Origin: CALCCV01 sp964388665
GTDB lineage: Bacteria; Bdellovibrionota; Bdellovibrionia; Bdellovibrionales; Bdellovibrionaceae
NCBI GenBank assembly: GCA_964388665.1
Contig: CAYMBJ010000047.1
Span: 1-29,786 of the forward strand
Length of the DNA stretch: 29,786 bases
Direction: 5' to 3'
Both the position numbers and the translations under genes were made by a program. Positions 8,509 through 17,057 of this stretch are shown piece by piece. Below the pieces are notes generated by a model. It had not been told where the DNA came from and did no database searches. It saw only the letters and a program-made list of their open reading frames with translations. The number at the start of each line of letters is the position of its first letter. Position 1 is the first letter of the stretch.

Positions 8509-10257
8509 ATGTTTTATCATTTAAAATCTGAAGTCTTAAACTTTGTTGCACCAGAGTTGGTATTGACTTCTGCGAAAATCACAAAGGAACAAATCTTTGG
8601 CCTTTTAGAAAAGCCCCGCTCTTTTGAGCATGGCCATTTGGCTTTACCTGTTTTTGTCTTTGCCAAAGAAGCCAAACAAAATCCGAATGAGTATTCACTT
8701 GATCTCGAAAAGAAATTGACCGCTAAGATTCTTGGTTCCAGTGAGCAACCACAGATCAGCTCTGTTAAGGCCCTAGGTGGTTTCATTAACTTCACCTTTC
8801 GTGCCAGGTTTTTAAAAACACAAATTCAAAGCATTGCTGAGTCTCCGCTAGAGACCTTGGGACATTCGAACACATTCCAAGGCAAGACCATGATCATTGA
8901 CTATGCTTCCCCCAATGTTGCCAAATCGATGCACATTGGCCACTTGCGTGCCACAGTTATTGGCGAGAGCTTGAGGCGCTTGGCGCAGACGCAGTCTTAC
9001 AAAGTCATAGGAGTCAATCATCTGGGTGATTGGGGAACGCAGTTTGGTGGTCTGGCTTGGGCCATCGATAAATGGTCCACGCCCAAAGAGTTTGAAGCGG
9101 ATCCCATCAAGCGTCTTGATGAACTCTATGTGAAGTTCAATGCCGCCGCCAAGGAGGATCCAGAGATTGCTGAACGCGGTGCCGAAACTTTTCGGTTGCT
9201 AGAAAATGGCGACCCCAAAGTGGTCGCCATCTGGAAGCAAGTGATCGCTTGGTCGCTGGTAGAGTACGAAAGGCTCTTTAAATTGCTGCGCGTGCATCAT
9301 GACTTGGTTTTGGGTGAGTCATTTTATTTTGATAAGCAAGACGATGTTGTCAATCGCTTGACGAACAAAGGAATATTGGTCGAAAGCGAAGGCGCGCGGG
9401 TGGTGATGTTTGCTGACGAAGACAAAATGCCTCCCTGTATTGTCAAAAAGAGTGATGGCTCTTCGATCTATGCGACGCGCGATCTGGCTTGCGCGATCTA
9501 TCGCCATGAAGTCTTAAAAGGCGATCTGCTCCTCTATGTGGTTGGCCAGGATCAGAGTTTGCACTTTCGCCAGATCTTTAAAGTTTTAGAAAAAATGGAA
9601 TACAGTTGGGCCAAGGACTGTCACCATATTAGTTTTGGTGCCTATCGCTTTAAGGAAGGCAAAATGTCTTCGCGAGTGGGCAAGATTGTGCGATTTCAAG
9701 ATGTATTGGACCGAGCTCTGGATTTGGTGAGCGAACAGATGCGCGATCGTCCATTGGCAGAAGCCGACAAAAGTAAAATTGCAAGACAAGTCTCTGTGGG
9801 CGCCATCATTTTTAATGATTTACTCCAAGATCGAAATCGCAATACCGAATTTGACTGGGACAAGGTTCTGAGTTTTGAAGGCGATAGTGGTCCCTACCTC
9901 CAATACACAGTGGTACGTTGTCGCAGTCTTTTAAAGAAATTTGCCACCGAGGTGGGGACTCCTTTGAACTGGGATTTTCAGAGAGAGTATGCAGAGCCCG
10001 CCGAAATCAAACTGATGATAACACTTTTGCAATTGGACCACATCCTCCAAGTTTCGTTTAAAAACTTTAAGCCCAACTTGCTTGCGCAGTATCTGTTGGA
10101 GCTCTCGGCAGATTTCAGTCAGTTCTATCTTAAGTGTCGCATTTTAGGCGAAAGCCCCGAGGTTGCCATGAGTCGGATATGCTTGGTCTCAGCAATGGAA
10201 AAAGTGCTCGTCAAAGGATTGGATGTCTTAAATATCGAAGCGCCAGACCAAATGTAG
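8509..10257 (+). CDS. argS: arginyl-tRNA synthetase
   Basis: This class I aminoacyl-tRNA synthetase charges tRNA-Arg with arginine in the cytoplasm. The N-terminal additional domain (about 1-110) is followed by the ATP-binding signature SPNVAKSMHIGHLRAT (HIGH at 142-145), the NHLGDWGTQFGGL loop, and the KMSKS-type loop GKMSSRVG (385-389). The DALR anticodon-binding domain ends in LNIEAPDQM, typical of the family's C-terminus. I chose the ATG at 8509 because a perfect CGGAG lies six bases upstream. The frame stays open back to a TTG at 8440 that would add 23 residues, with GGAG only three bases before it. The resulting 582 residues fit ArgS. A tRNA-Arg gene lies near the end of this window, but I see no functional link beyond substrate. 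Confidence 0.96.
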   Translation: MFYHLKSEVLNFVAPELVLTSAKITKEQIFGLLEKPRSFEHGHLALPVFVFAKEAKQNPNEYSLDLEKKLTAKILGSSEQPQISSVKALGGFINFTFRARFLKTQIQSIAESPLETLGHSNTFQGKTMIIDYASPNVAKSMHIGHLRATVIGESLRRLAQTQSYKVIGVNHLGDWGTQFGGLAWAIDKWSTPKEFEADPIKRLDELYVKFNAAAKEDPEIAERGAETFRLLENGDPKVVAIWKQVIAWSLVEYERLFKLLRVHHDLVLGESFYFDKQDDVVNRLTNKGILVESEGARVVMFADEDKMPPCIVKKSDGSSIYATRDLACAIYRHEVLKGDLLLYVVGQDQSLHFRQIFKVLEKMEYSWAKDCHHISFGAYRFKEGKMSSRVGKIVRFQDVLDRALDLVSEQMRDRPLAEADKSKIARQVSVGAIIFNDLLQDRNRNTEFDWDKVLSFEGDSGPYLQYTVVRCRSLLKKFATEVGTPLNWDFQREYAEPAEIKLMITLLQLDHILQVSFKNFKPNLLAQYLLELSADFSQFYLKCRILGESPEVAMSRICLVSAMEKVLVKGLDVLNIEAPDQM

Positions 10258-10314
10258 TAATGCTTCAACAGTGACACGCTTGCCTTAGGTCTGGATGCTC
10301 GAATCCGCGGTCGA

Positions 10315-10334
10315 TACCTGATTTGAATTAGGTA
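10315..10334. promoter_or_regulatory. 20-bp near-perfect palindrome upstream of the MFS gene
   Basis: The arms TACCTGATT (10315-10323) and AATTAGGTA (10326-10334) are complementary except for one C/T position and are separated by only two bases. A two-base loop makes an RNA hairpin unlikely and a dimeric repressor or activator site more plausible. No T-run follows, so it is not an argS terminator. It lies 77 bases before the MFS start codon and overlaps a possible -35 (TTGAAT). The role is inferred. Confidence 0.35.
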
Positions 10335-10411
10335 CAGCCGGTCTAAAAATTATGGTCGCTCGGGCTAGACAGTACTTTGCAGAGCAAGCTCAAAAGAGTA
10401 ATCTGTTGTGA

Positions 10412-11737
10412 ATGGCTTCTGCATTAACCAATCGGTCCATTCGTCTCAGTTTAATCGATGCGTTTTTGTACTCGTTGATGATGGGAGCCGGCGAGTCCTA
10501 TTTGCCAGCCTATAGCTTTGAATCTGGTTTGGGCGAAGTCGCGGTAGGAATTCTGGCCAGTCTGCCCATGCTGAGTGGCGCGATACTGCAGATGTTTTCT
10601 GGTCATGGTCTCAAGTGGGTGGGTTCGCACAAAACCTGGGTGGTGATCACCACCTCGTTGCAGGGATTTAGTTTTTTGCCGCTGATCATTTTGGCTTACA
10701 CGCATGTCTCAAGCTTTTGGAGTTTGTTTTTTGTTTACACCATCTATTGGGCCTCCGGGTATGCGGCGGCGCCGGCCTGGAACTATTGGATGAACTGGAT
10801 TCTTAAAGACGAAAACACCACGGCCTATTTGAATCTGCGCATGCGTGTTTCTCAAGTGGGCATTCTTTTGGGTCTGGTGGGAGGTGGTCTGCTCCTCAAA
10901 TTGGGTGCAGAAATTGCGTCCTTTCATCATCTGTTTGGCTTGCTCTTTTCCTTCGCCTGCGTGTGTCGCTTTCTTTCGTCGTTCACTCTCAGTCGCAAAC
11001 ACTTTGACAGTCAGTGGCTTGGCCCTGGCATGAGTCTGAGTGTTTCACCACGAAAGATGTGGGCGAGCCTGCCGGATTCACTCAAATCTTTTCTACTAAA
11101 GATGATTCCCTTTCAAGTGGGATTGTTTTTGTCGGGCCCCTATGTGGCGCCATTTTTGATTGCCAAGCGGCAGTTCAGCTATTTTGAATTCATGCTCTCG
11201 GTGACCGTGTTTTTTTCTGGAAAATTTGCCTTTTCACTTTTGTTGCCAAGACTGCGGAAAAATCAGAGCAATCAACGCCTATTCTTGGGAGGGGCCTTTC
11301 TGGTTTCATTTTTGCCCATCTTCTGGCCCTTTGCGCACAACCTCTCGGAAGTTTTGGTTTTGCAAACCATTAGTGGCCTGGCCTGGGCGGCCTTTGAATT
11401 GAGTCTGCAAAAGATATTTTTTGTGAAACTAAAAAGTGATGAGCGAGTGCCTTTCTTGTCAGTCTACAACCTGTTCGTGGCATTTGGAATTTGGTTTGGA
11501 GGACTTCTTGGCGGTGTATTTTTAAAGAGTCTCGGCACCAATTTGGCAACCTACTACTCGCTGTTTGTTATTGCCGCCTTCGTACGCGTGCTCTTCTTGG
11601 GACCACTGGTTTTACACAAGTGGGGCAATAGGCGCACATCCATCCTGGCGGCACCGAGTGCCGTTGCCGACTCTTCGGCAGGCATCAAGCCCACATCCGA
11701 AGGAAACGACGGGCCGCCACGCTCCGATGTCGCGTAG
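10412..11737 (+). CDS. major facilitator superfamily transporter
   Basis: This 441-residue integral membrane protein has about 11-12 hydrophobic helices and the two-halves layout of MFS carriers. The first half includes LIDAFLYSLMMGAGESYLP and GILASLPMLSGAILQ. A short loop with basic residues (RMRVSQ) follows helix 4, and a longer cytoplasmic loop between the halves contains SLSVSPRKMWASLPDSLKS. The C-terminal tail (about 410-441) is Ala/Ser/Pro-rich and soluble. The substrate cannot be told from the sequence. The ATG at 10412 lacks a strong ribosome site. The gene stands 154 bases downstream of argS behind a palindromic site, so it is probably an independent unit. Confidence 0.85.
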   Translation: MASALTNRSIRLSLIDAFLYSLMMGAGESYLPAYSFESGLGEVAVGILASLPMLSGAILQMFSGHGLKWVGSHKTWVVITTSLQGFSFLPLIILAYTHVSSFWSLFFVYTIYWASGYAAAPAWNYWMNWILKDENTTAYLNLRMRVSQVGILLGLVGGGLLLKLGAEIASFHHLFGLLFSFACVCRFLSSFTLSRKHFDSQWLGPGMSLSVSPRKMWASLPDSLKSFLLKMIPFQVGLFLSGPYVAPFLIAKRQFSYFEFMLSVTVFFSGKFAFSLLLPRLRKNQSNQRLFLGGAFLVSFLPIFWPFAHNLSEVLVLQTISGLAWAAFELSLQKIFFVKLKSDERVPFLSVYNLFVAFGIWFGGLLGGVFLKSLGTNLATYYSLFVIAAFVRVLFLGPLVLHKWGNRRTSILAAPSAVADSSAGIKPTSEGNDGPPRSDVA

Positions 11738-11940
11738 ACTTTTCGACACTGCACTCAGATGCCTTAGCCCTGTTTGGGCTGTGCTGCTGTGGGCGGTAGT
11801 CTGGTTCAAAAATAAACGATTTTCATTAAGTTTTTGTGAAGCTTTGACGATCGGCCTTCGAAGATTTGAATTGATTTTATTCCATGGACGATGGCACAGT
11901 TTTTGTAACTCAAGTTGTTGACTCTGGAATTGGGGAAACG

Positions 11941-11989
11941 ATGGAAAGTCGATCAGGAAAGTCGGTCAGTTGGAGGGCTTGATAGGAGG
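11941..11989 (+). promoter_or_regulatory. leader region with 10-bp direct repeats and a 13-codon ORF
   Basis: The imperfect direct repeats AGTCGATCAG (11947-11956) and AGTCGGTCAG (11960-11969) have a 13-bp period. They lie inside a 13-codon reading frame (ATG 11941, TGA 11980-11982) that has GGGGAAA just upstream. It stops two bases before the AGGAGG of the next gene. It could be a coupled leader peptide or an operator; both are speculative. Confidence 0.2.
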
Positions 11990-11994
11990 CCAAA

Positions 11995-13026
11995 GTGGCG
12001 CAAAATGGAGTAGCACTCTCAAAGTTTGGTCGGGCTTTGATGCCGTTTCTTCTTTGTTTGATGGCCATCGGCAAAGCTCAGGGAACGTCAGAGACGGAAT
12101 TGAGTTCGAAGTATGGGGTTGAGGTTCTGACAGATCTGGAGCAGACGGCAACAGATGGGTATTTTGTGGGTGCCGCAGGTGTCAACATTCACTACATTGA
12201 AGTCATTCCACCGGAACCCAAAGGAGTCATAATCATCAGCCCTGGGCAAACGGAACCCGCCTTGAAATATGCCGAGCTGATTTATGATCTCAAAGATTTG
12301 GGCTATGCCTTTTTTGCAATTGATCATCGTGGGCAAGGTCTATCGGGTCGTTTGGCAGCCGACCCACGCAAATCACATGTGGACGCGTTCAAAAACTATG
12401 TCGACGACTTTGCTACCTTTGTGAATCAGATCGTCAAACCTGGCAACTATAGAAAGTCCATTTTGCTCGCCCATTCTATGGGCGGAGCCATTGCCGCTGG
12501 CTATTTGGCAAAGTTTCCAAAGACGGTCACAGGGGCGGTTCTCTCAGCACCGATGTTTCAAATCAACACCGGTGCTGCACCCGAAATTGTGGCAGGATGG
12601 GCAACCTCCTTTGGTAGATTCTTGTCAGCACAAGCTCTTGCCCCAGGGCAGGTGCTTTTCTCTCGCCCCATGCGCTTTGAAGGAAATCCGGTCACATCGA
12701 GTCGCGAGAGATTTGCTACGGCCAATGAGCTGTTAGAAAAACATCCAGAGCTTGGCATTGGTGGTGCGACCACCCAGTGGGTGAGTGAAAGTATTAGGTT
12801 TACCAGTGCTATACGCAGCACTGAGAATGTTTTTCAAATTCCAACCCTCATCTTTCAGGCAATGGCTGATCAATTGGTGTTGCCGCAAGGCCAGAACCAA
12901 ATATGCCGACTCAGTCCTGGGTATTGTGAACTGATACAGGTCCCCGAGGCTGGTCACGAAATCTTTATGGAAAAAGACGCCATTCGCGAACCTGTGTTGG
13001 AAAAAATCAGGGAGTTTTTACGGTAG
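11995..13026 (+). CDS. secreted alpha/beta hydrolase, lysophospholipase L2 (PldB)-like
   Basis: This is a serine hydrolase of the Hydrolase_4/monoacylglycerol-lipase group that probably cleaves lysophospholipids or monoacylglycerols. The nucleophile elbow is AHSMGG (Ser161), the acid is probably Asp292 in MADQLVLP, and the His is His321 in AGHEIFME. The oxyanion-side segment AIDHRGQGLSGR and the segment NPVTSSRERF...GGATTQWV resemble E. coli PldB. An N-terminal hydrophobic segment (about residues 13-29, ALMPFLLCLMAIGKAQG) looks like a signal peptide, so it would act in the periplasm or outside the cell, unlike the inner-membrane-associated E. coli enzyme. The GTG start at 11995 is supported by AGGAGG five bases upstream. 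The triad looks intact. The exact substrate is not certain. Confidence 0.85.
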   Translation: MAQNGVALSKFGRALMPFLLCLMAIGKAQGTSETELSSKYGVEVLTDLEQTATDGYFVGAAGVNIHYIEVIPPEPKGVIIISPGQTEPALKYAELIYDLKDLGYAFFAIDHRGQGLSGRLAADPRKSHVDAFKNYVDDFATFVNQIVKPGNYRKSILLAHSMGGAIAAGYLAKFPKTVTGAVLSAPMFQINTGAAPEIVAGWATSFGRFLSAQALAPGQVLFSRPMRFEGNPVTSSRERFATANELLEKHPELGIGGATTQWVSESIRFTSAIRSTENVFQIPTLIFQAMADQLVLPQGQNQICRLSPGYCELIQVPEAGHEIFMEKDAIREPVLEKIREFLR

Positions 13027-13151
13027 CAATTGCAGCGGCTCATTATCAGATGTGTTTCACACAGCTCTTGAGCCCTTTTAAATATGAAGATGAGGGCTTG
13101 TTGTAGCCGTAGCATTTGTCTTTTAGCTGAGGCAGTGGGCCAATCCTGGAA

Positions 13152-14225
13152 TTAGAAATTCATTTTTTTGAGCAAGTTGTCCGGCAACTTTGGCGTCAGC
13201 GATTTTGGTAGCAAAAAGGTGCTCAGGTTAAAAAAATCGTTAAAGACCTTGTGGCTCTCGGTAGATTGTCGCAAATAATCGTGGCCAGAAGAACCGCCTG
13301 TACCAACTTTGCGACCGAGCATACGGTGAGCCATGAGAGAGTGACGGTAGCGCCACTGTGATAGCGTTTCATCGATGGCCTGCAATGTATTGATCATTTG
13401 AAACGGAATAGTGAGCAGAGGCTGCTCGCGGTAACTGAGGATAAAAAGTGCGCCGAGGATGGCTTTTTGATTCATGCGAAAGTACTTTTGTTCCTGAAGT
13501 TGAGCAAACTGGTCTTTGTCAAAGAGGGCATCAAACTGCGTGATTGATTTTTGCAGCATCTCCTTTGCGGATTTTTTTTCTTCATCAGTGAGCTTCGGAT
13601 TTTGCTCAATGGTCTCTGAATCTTTGACAATCATGGCCTGAACTTGCTTTTGGTACTCTTGCCAAAACTGAAAGTCACTGGTTTCCAAAAAGGGCAGTCG
13701 ACTCAGCCAAGATTCAATCTGATCAAAGAGGCTGGCTTTGCCAAGAAGAGTCTCCATGTCGGTTTGCTGCTTGGGTAGCAGGGTTTTGTAAAACACCTGG
13801 TTCTGATAGGGATGGCGATTTTCAACTTTGAGCCCTAATATGGTTTCGATCTTGCGAAATTGAAAACTTTGAAAGCCGCTTGCTGGGTACAGGAAATCAC
13901 GGAAATCAAGAAAATCCATTGGTGTCATGGTTTCTAGAATGTCAATGATGCCTAGTGAGTGTTGAAAAATCATTTGAATGCGATGCAGGCCCTTGCTGAC
14001 TTGCGTGCAAGAGGAATCTGGCAGTGGCACTTGATCCATTGCCGTTTGAATTTCGCGTAGTTCGAAGAGCACCTGCTGAAACCACATCTCATAGACCTGG
14101 TGGATGGTGATAAAGAGTTTTTCGTCGTGACTGGGCTTGCCGTACTCATCACTCTTTGGAGCATTGGCATCGAGAAGTTTGTCCAACTGTAGGTACTGAT
14201 GATAGTGAATCGGTGGGTATTTCAT
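13152..14225 (-). CDS. kynA: tryptophan 2,3-dioxygenase
   Basis: This haem enzyme opens the indole ring of L-tryptophan with O2 to give N-formylkynurenine, the first step of the kynurenine pathway. The segment KLFITIHQVYEMWF (His42) corresponds to the distal-side THQLWF region. The segment HRMLGRKVGTGGSSG begins with His300, the expected proximal haem ligand, followed by DYLRQS and FFNLSTFLLP, very close to animal TDO. At 357 residues it is longer than the compact bacterial enzymes (about 280-300) and nearer the animal form. The ATG at 14225 overlaps the upstream lyase stop as ATGA, with AAAGGA about nine bases upstream. The longer frame reaching 14315 lies inside the upstream gene and is not used. 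It is the last gene of the operon. Confidence 0.95.
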   Translation of the reverse strand: MKYPPIHYHQYLQLDKLLDANAPKSDEYGKPSHDEKLFITIHQVYEMWFQQVLFELREIQTAMDQVPLPDSSCTQVSKGLHRIQMIFQHSLGIIDILETMTPMDFLDFRDFLYPASGFQSFQFRKIETILGLKVENRHPYQNQVFYKTLLPKQQTDMETLLGKASLFDQIESWLSRLPFLETSDFQFWQEYQKQVQAMIVKDSETIEQNPKLTDEEKKSAKEMLQKSITQFDALFDKDQFAQLQEQKYFRMNQKAILGALFILSYREQPLLTIPFQMINTLQAIDETLSQWRYRHSLMAHRMLGRKVGTGGSSGHDYLRQSTESHKVFNDFFNLSTFLLPKSLTPKLPDNLLKKMNF

Positions 14226-15262
14226 TGTGGCTGTCCTTTTTCTAGTTTTTGAATCGCGGCTACAAATTGATCTATCTCTGTTTGCGAAGTGTCCCAGCTG
14301 GTCATCACTCGGCAAGTGAAGTCACGCTCGTCCCATACATAAAAGAAGGCCACTTCTTTGAGAGTCTTGATCCAGACTTTGGGGATCTTTACAAAGACGA
14401 CGTTTGTTTCTACAGGAAATTCTGGCCTTAGTGATGTGAGTGCCTGTAGCTGATCGCTAAGGTACTTCGCCATTTCTGCAGAGTGGGTGGCAATCTCCTG
14501 CCATAGATCATCCTGAAAGTAGGCCAAGAACTGCGCGGCCATATAGCGAGTTTTAGATGGCAATTGCAAAAGCTGTTTGCGCACAAAACGAAATTGTCGC
14601 GCCAGAGTCTCATCAAAAAATATCACCATTTCGCCAAAGAGCAGACCATTTTTGGTGCCGCCAAAAGAGAGCACATCAATTCCTAAATCTTCTGTCAGTT
14701 CTTTAAAGCTACAACCCAAGTGCTGAATTGCGCCGGCAAAGCGCGCCCCATCCATGTGAATCTTTAAATTCTTAGCCTTCGCCCAGGCGATGATCTCTTT
14801 TAACTCTGAAATGGTATAGCAGGTGCCCAGTTCCGTGGGCTGAGTGAGCGAGATTGCTGCCACTTGGGAGGCGTGCTGATCGCCCAGTCGCAAGTAGTTA
14901 CTGGAAAGAGTGGTGCAGGCGATTTTGCCATTTTTGTGAGGGAGGCCGAGCAGCTTGCAGCCCACCAGTGCCTCTGGCGCCCCACACTCATCGCGGTTGA
15001 GGTGTGAGTCCTCAGAGACCATGACAGAGTGGAATGACTGCACCATGGCTTTAAGTGAAGCCACATTTGCTCCTGTCCCGTTGAACATCAAGAAACTCTT
15101 GGCGCTACGACCAAACTTGTCTTTGACCAACTCATCCAATTGCCGTGTTAGATCATCGATGCCATAAGAGGGAGCGTGCAATTCGTTGCAACCGGCCAAG
15201 GCTGCCATGATTTTTGGATGGACTCCGGCGTGATTGTCGCTGCCAAAACCGCGCCTGTTCAT
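14222..15262 (-). CDS. threonine-aldolase-family PLP-dependent lyase
   Basis: This fold-type I PLP enzyme resembles low-specificity L-threonine aldolase (LtaE), which splits threonine to glycine and acetaldehyde. It starts FGSDNHAGVHP, like the family's SDT...P opening. It has the FNGTGANVASL cofactor-phosphate loop, the IHMDGARFAGA segment with Asp171 contacting the pyridine nitrogen, and FGGTKNGL with the Schiff-base Lys204. The 346 residues match LtaE. Both ends are coupled by ATGA overlaps: with the HutG-like stop at its start, and with tryptophan dioxygenase at its end. That context suggests a role in tryptophan catabolism rather than simple threonine turnover, for example a kynurenine- or hydroxy-amino-acid lyase. 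The family is secure; the substrate is open. Confidence 0.85.
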   Translation of the reverse strand: MNRRGFGSDNHAGVHPKIMAALAGCNELHAPSYGIDDLTRQLDELVKDKFGRSAKSFLMFNGTGANVASLKAMVQSFHSVMVSEDSHLNRDECGAPEALVGCKLLGLPHKNGKIACTTLSSNYLRLGDQHASQVAAISLTQPTELGTCYTISELKEIIAWAKAKNLKIHMDGARFAGAIQHLGCSFKELTEDLGIDVLSFGGTKNGLLFGEMVIFFDETLARQFRFVRKQLLQLPSKTRYMAAQFLAYFQDDLWQEIATHSAEMAKYLSDQLQALTSLRPEFPVETNVVFVKIPKVWIKTLKEVAFFYVWDERDFTCRVMTSWDTSQTEIDQFVAAIQKLEKGQPQ

Positions 15263-16341
15263 GGCCGACCCAGGCTGGTCTTTGCGCTATCGGTGCTCTT
15301 GAGCAACAGGCCAAGCTGCTCGAGGTGCTGTTGCGACTGCGCTAGGTGATTGGCGTGATAATTAATAAACTCATAAATCATGATGGCCGCGAGCTTTGCG
15401 GTTTGGTCATCATGATCATAGGTTGGCGAGACTTCATAGATCCCGAGTGCACTGGGACAGCAAAAGCGAAAGAGCTTGCGCCACACAGCCAAGAGTTCGC
15501 GCGCCTCCACTCCGGTGGGGAAAGACTGCGAGCAGCCTGGGGCTACGGCTGAAGAAAACACATCCATATCAAGGCTTAAAAAAACGGGGCGTCCCGCATA
15601 GTTTTGCAAATTCAATTGCTCTGACCACTTTGTCTCCTCAGCAAGATCTTCGCGGTCGATGATCTTGCCGCCCATTTTTAGGACGTAATCGCGATGGGCA
15701 GCGCTGTGGCTAAAGGGCTGAATGCCTATTTCAATAAACTCGATATCAGCAGCAAACTCTTCGAGGATGCGAAAAAAAGGTGTGCCACTGCTGAGCGGCT
15801 GCCCCTCTTTCCAGGGGCGAACATCCAAATGCGCATCAAAATTGATAACAATGGGTTTGAGCTGTGAATCTTTCACCGGAGGTAGTGACAGCAGCCAACC
15901 CTTTACGTCAGGGTATCCATAGTCGTGGCCACCGCCCAAAGTTATGGGGAATTGGCCCATTGAAAACTGGCATTGCATAAAATCTTGAGCGCGGCGGTGT
16001 CGGACCACAAGAGGATCATGATCGGCGGCTTTGTCTTCGCCCAAAATCAAATCCCCATGATCGTGCAGATGAATATTGTCGTTGAGCCAGGACTTTTGCG
16101 GAGTCATTTTATAAAGGGCTTTGCGAATGCGTTCTGGGCCCTGTGCAGCCCCCGGTCTGCCTCCGCCATTGCTGATTCCCAAATCGTCTGGATAGGACCA
16201 AATGGAAAAGTTCAATCCCACTGCGGGTGGTTGTGGTGAAGGCTGAACTCTGCAAAGGTCACCCAAGCGTGGATCCAGTGGATCATTTTTACGAAAGATC
16301 AACTCTTGCGGTGTTGGCGTCATGATGGATTTAGACTTCAT
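15259..16341 (-). CDS. HutG-like formimidoylglutamase / ureohydrolase family
   Basis: This binuclear-Mn enzyme of the arginase/agmatinase superfamily has all metal ligands visible: GGGHDYGYP (His139), NFDAHLDVRPW (Asp169, His171, Asp173) and SLDMDVFSSAVAPG (Asp258, Asp260). The segments DVRPWKEGQPLSSGTPFF and AVAPG instead of DPxxAPG point to formimidoylglutamase (HutG), which hydrolyses N-formimidoyl-glutamate to glutamate and formamide. No hutH, hutU or hutI is present in the window. Instead the gene is ATGA-coupled to a PLP lyase and then tryptophan dioxygenase. The ATG at 16341 is preferred (AGGTTG upstream). An in-frame TTG at 16377, two bases after the previous stop, would add 12 residues. 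The superfamily is certain, HutG is likely, and the true substrate is unknown. Confidence 0.85.
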   Translation of the reverse strand: MKSKSIMTPTPQELIFRKNDPLDPRLGDLCRVQPSPQPPAVGLNFSIWSYPDDLGISNGGGRPGAAQGPERIRKALYKMTPQKSWLNDNIHLHDHGDLILGEDKAADHDPLVVRHRRAQDFMQCQFSMGQFPITLGGGHDYGYPDVKGWLLSLPPVKDSQLKPIVINFDAHLDVRPWKEGQPLSSGTPFFRILEEFAADIEFIEIGIQPFSHSAAHRDYVLKMGGKIIDREDLAEETKWSEQLNLQNYAGRPVFLSLDMDVFSSAVAPGCSQSFPTGVEARELLAVWRKLFRFCCPSALGIYEVSPTYDHDDQTAKLAAIMIYEFINYHANHLAQSQQHLEQLGLLLKSTDSAKTSLGRP

Positions 16342-16379
16342 AGAGTGCAACCTAACGGTTTGCGAGGGCTCCGTCAAAT

Positions 16380-17057
16380 TCAGTGCAATTTGACCAGGTA
16401 CAGCTCACGCAACAGGGCGCCACTGTCTGGCGCATAGAGCTTGAGCAGGGCCTTTGAGGAATTCAGAGCAAAGGTGGCGATGCGGTCACCCTTTGCATTG
16501 GACATCAATAAGATCCAGCTATCAGGAGTCTCCTGTGATGGCGCCATGGCATAGTCGTAATTGACGACATGATGACTTTTGCTATCAAAATCAGAACTGC
16601 GAACAAAGGGGTTCTGATGCTCGCGCGCAGGAAGATTAGGTAATATTGGCAATAGGTCAAAGAACTGGCGGCGAATCAAAGTCATGGTCTGAAAGTTTAT
16701 AAAGTTCACTATGTCGGAGCGGGCCACCCAATAGCCCAGAATTCTCTTCAAGCCAACAAAGTCGACTGAGAACAGTGTCACTTCTTTAAGATATCGGTCG
16801 ACGACTCCGTATCCAATCAAAAGATCGCCATTCCCGAGCTTCAAGAGGTCTGACCGTGTTTCGATATTGGCAGCTTCGATACGATAAAGCTCATTTTCGA
16901 CGCAGACCAAGCGGTCACTGCTGCCAGGATCGATTTGAATGAGTCCAGCGATATTTCCTTGAGAGATGCTTGTATTGTGCACGGGCAGGGCCCTTGCCTG
17001 TATTCCTAAATGCAGAGCAAAAAAAAGCACGCCGACTCTGAGTATAAAATGCAACAT
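16380..17057 (-). CDS. secreted protein of unknown function
   Basis: I do not recognise this 225-residue protein. It begins with a good signal peptide (MLHFILRVGVLFFALHLGIQARA), so it is probably periplasmic or exported. The mature part has many beta-strand-like runs (DRLVCVENELYRIEAANIE, GDLLIGYGVVDRYLKEVTLF, DSWILLMSNAKGDRIATFAL), giving the impression of a small all-beta domain. No lipobox and no catalytic motif are visible. I chose the ATG at 17057 because it starts the signal peptide and has AAGGG close upstream; the open frame extends upstream to 17147 without a better start. It ends 38 bases before the HutG-like gene on the same strand and may be the first gene of that operon. Confidence 0.65.
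   Translation of the reverse strand: MLHFILRVGVLFFALHLGIQARALPVHNTSISQGNIAGLIQIDPGSSDRLVCVENELYRIEAANIETRSDLLKLGNGDLLIGYGVVDRYLKEVTLFSVDFVGLKRILGYWVARSDIVNFINFQTMTLIRRQFFDLLPILPNLPAREHQNPFVRSSDFDSKSHHVVNYDYAMAPSQETPDSWILLMSNAKGDRIATFALNSSKALLKLYAPDSGALLRELYLVKLH

Noticed and set aside
11565..11921. 118-codon + strand open frame across the end of the MFS gene and the following gap
   Set aside because: It starts inside the MFS coding region in another frame and has no ribosome site. The composition is Trp/Arg/Ser/Leu-rich without domain features.
13027..13151. Possible terminators between the convergent hydrolase and dioxygenase genes (GCTC-TT-GAGC before CCTTTT)
   Set aside because: The stem is only 4 bp with a two-base loop, and the T-run is short. 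It is not convincing enough to annotate.
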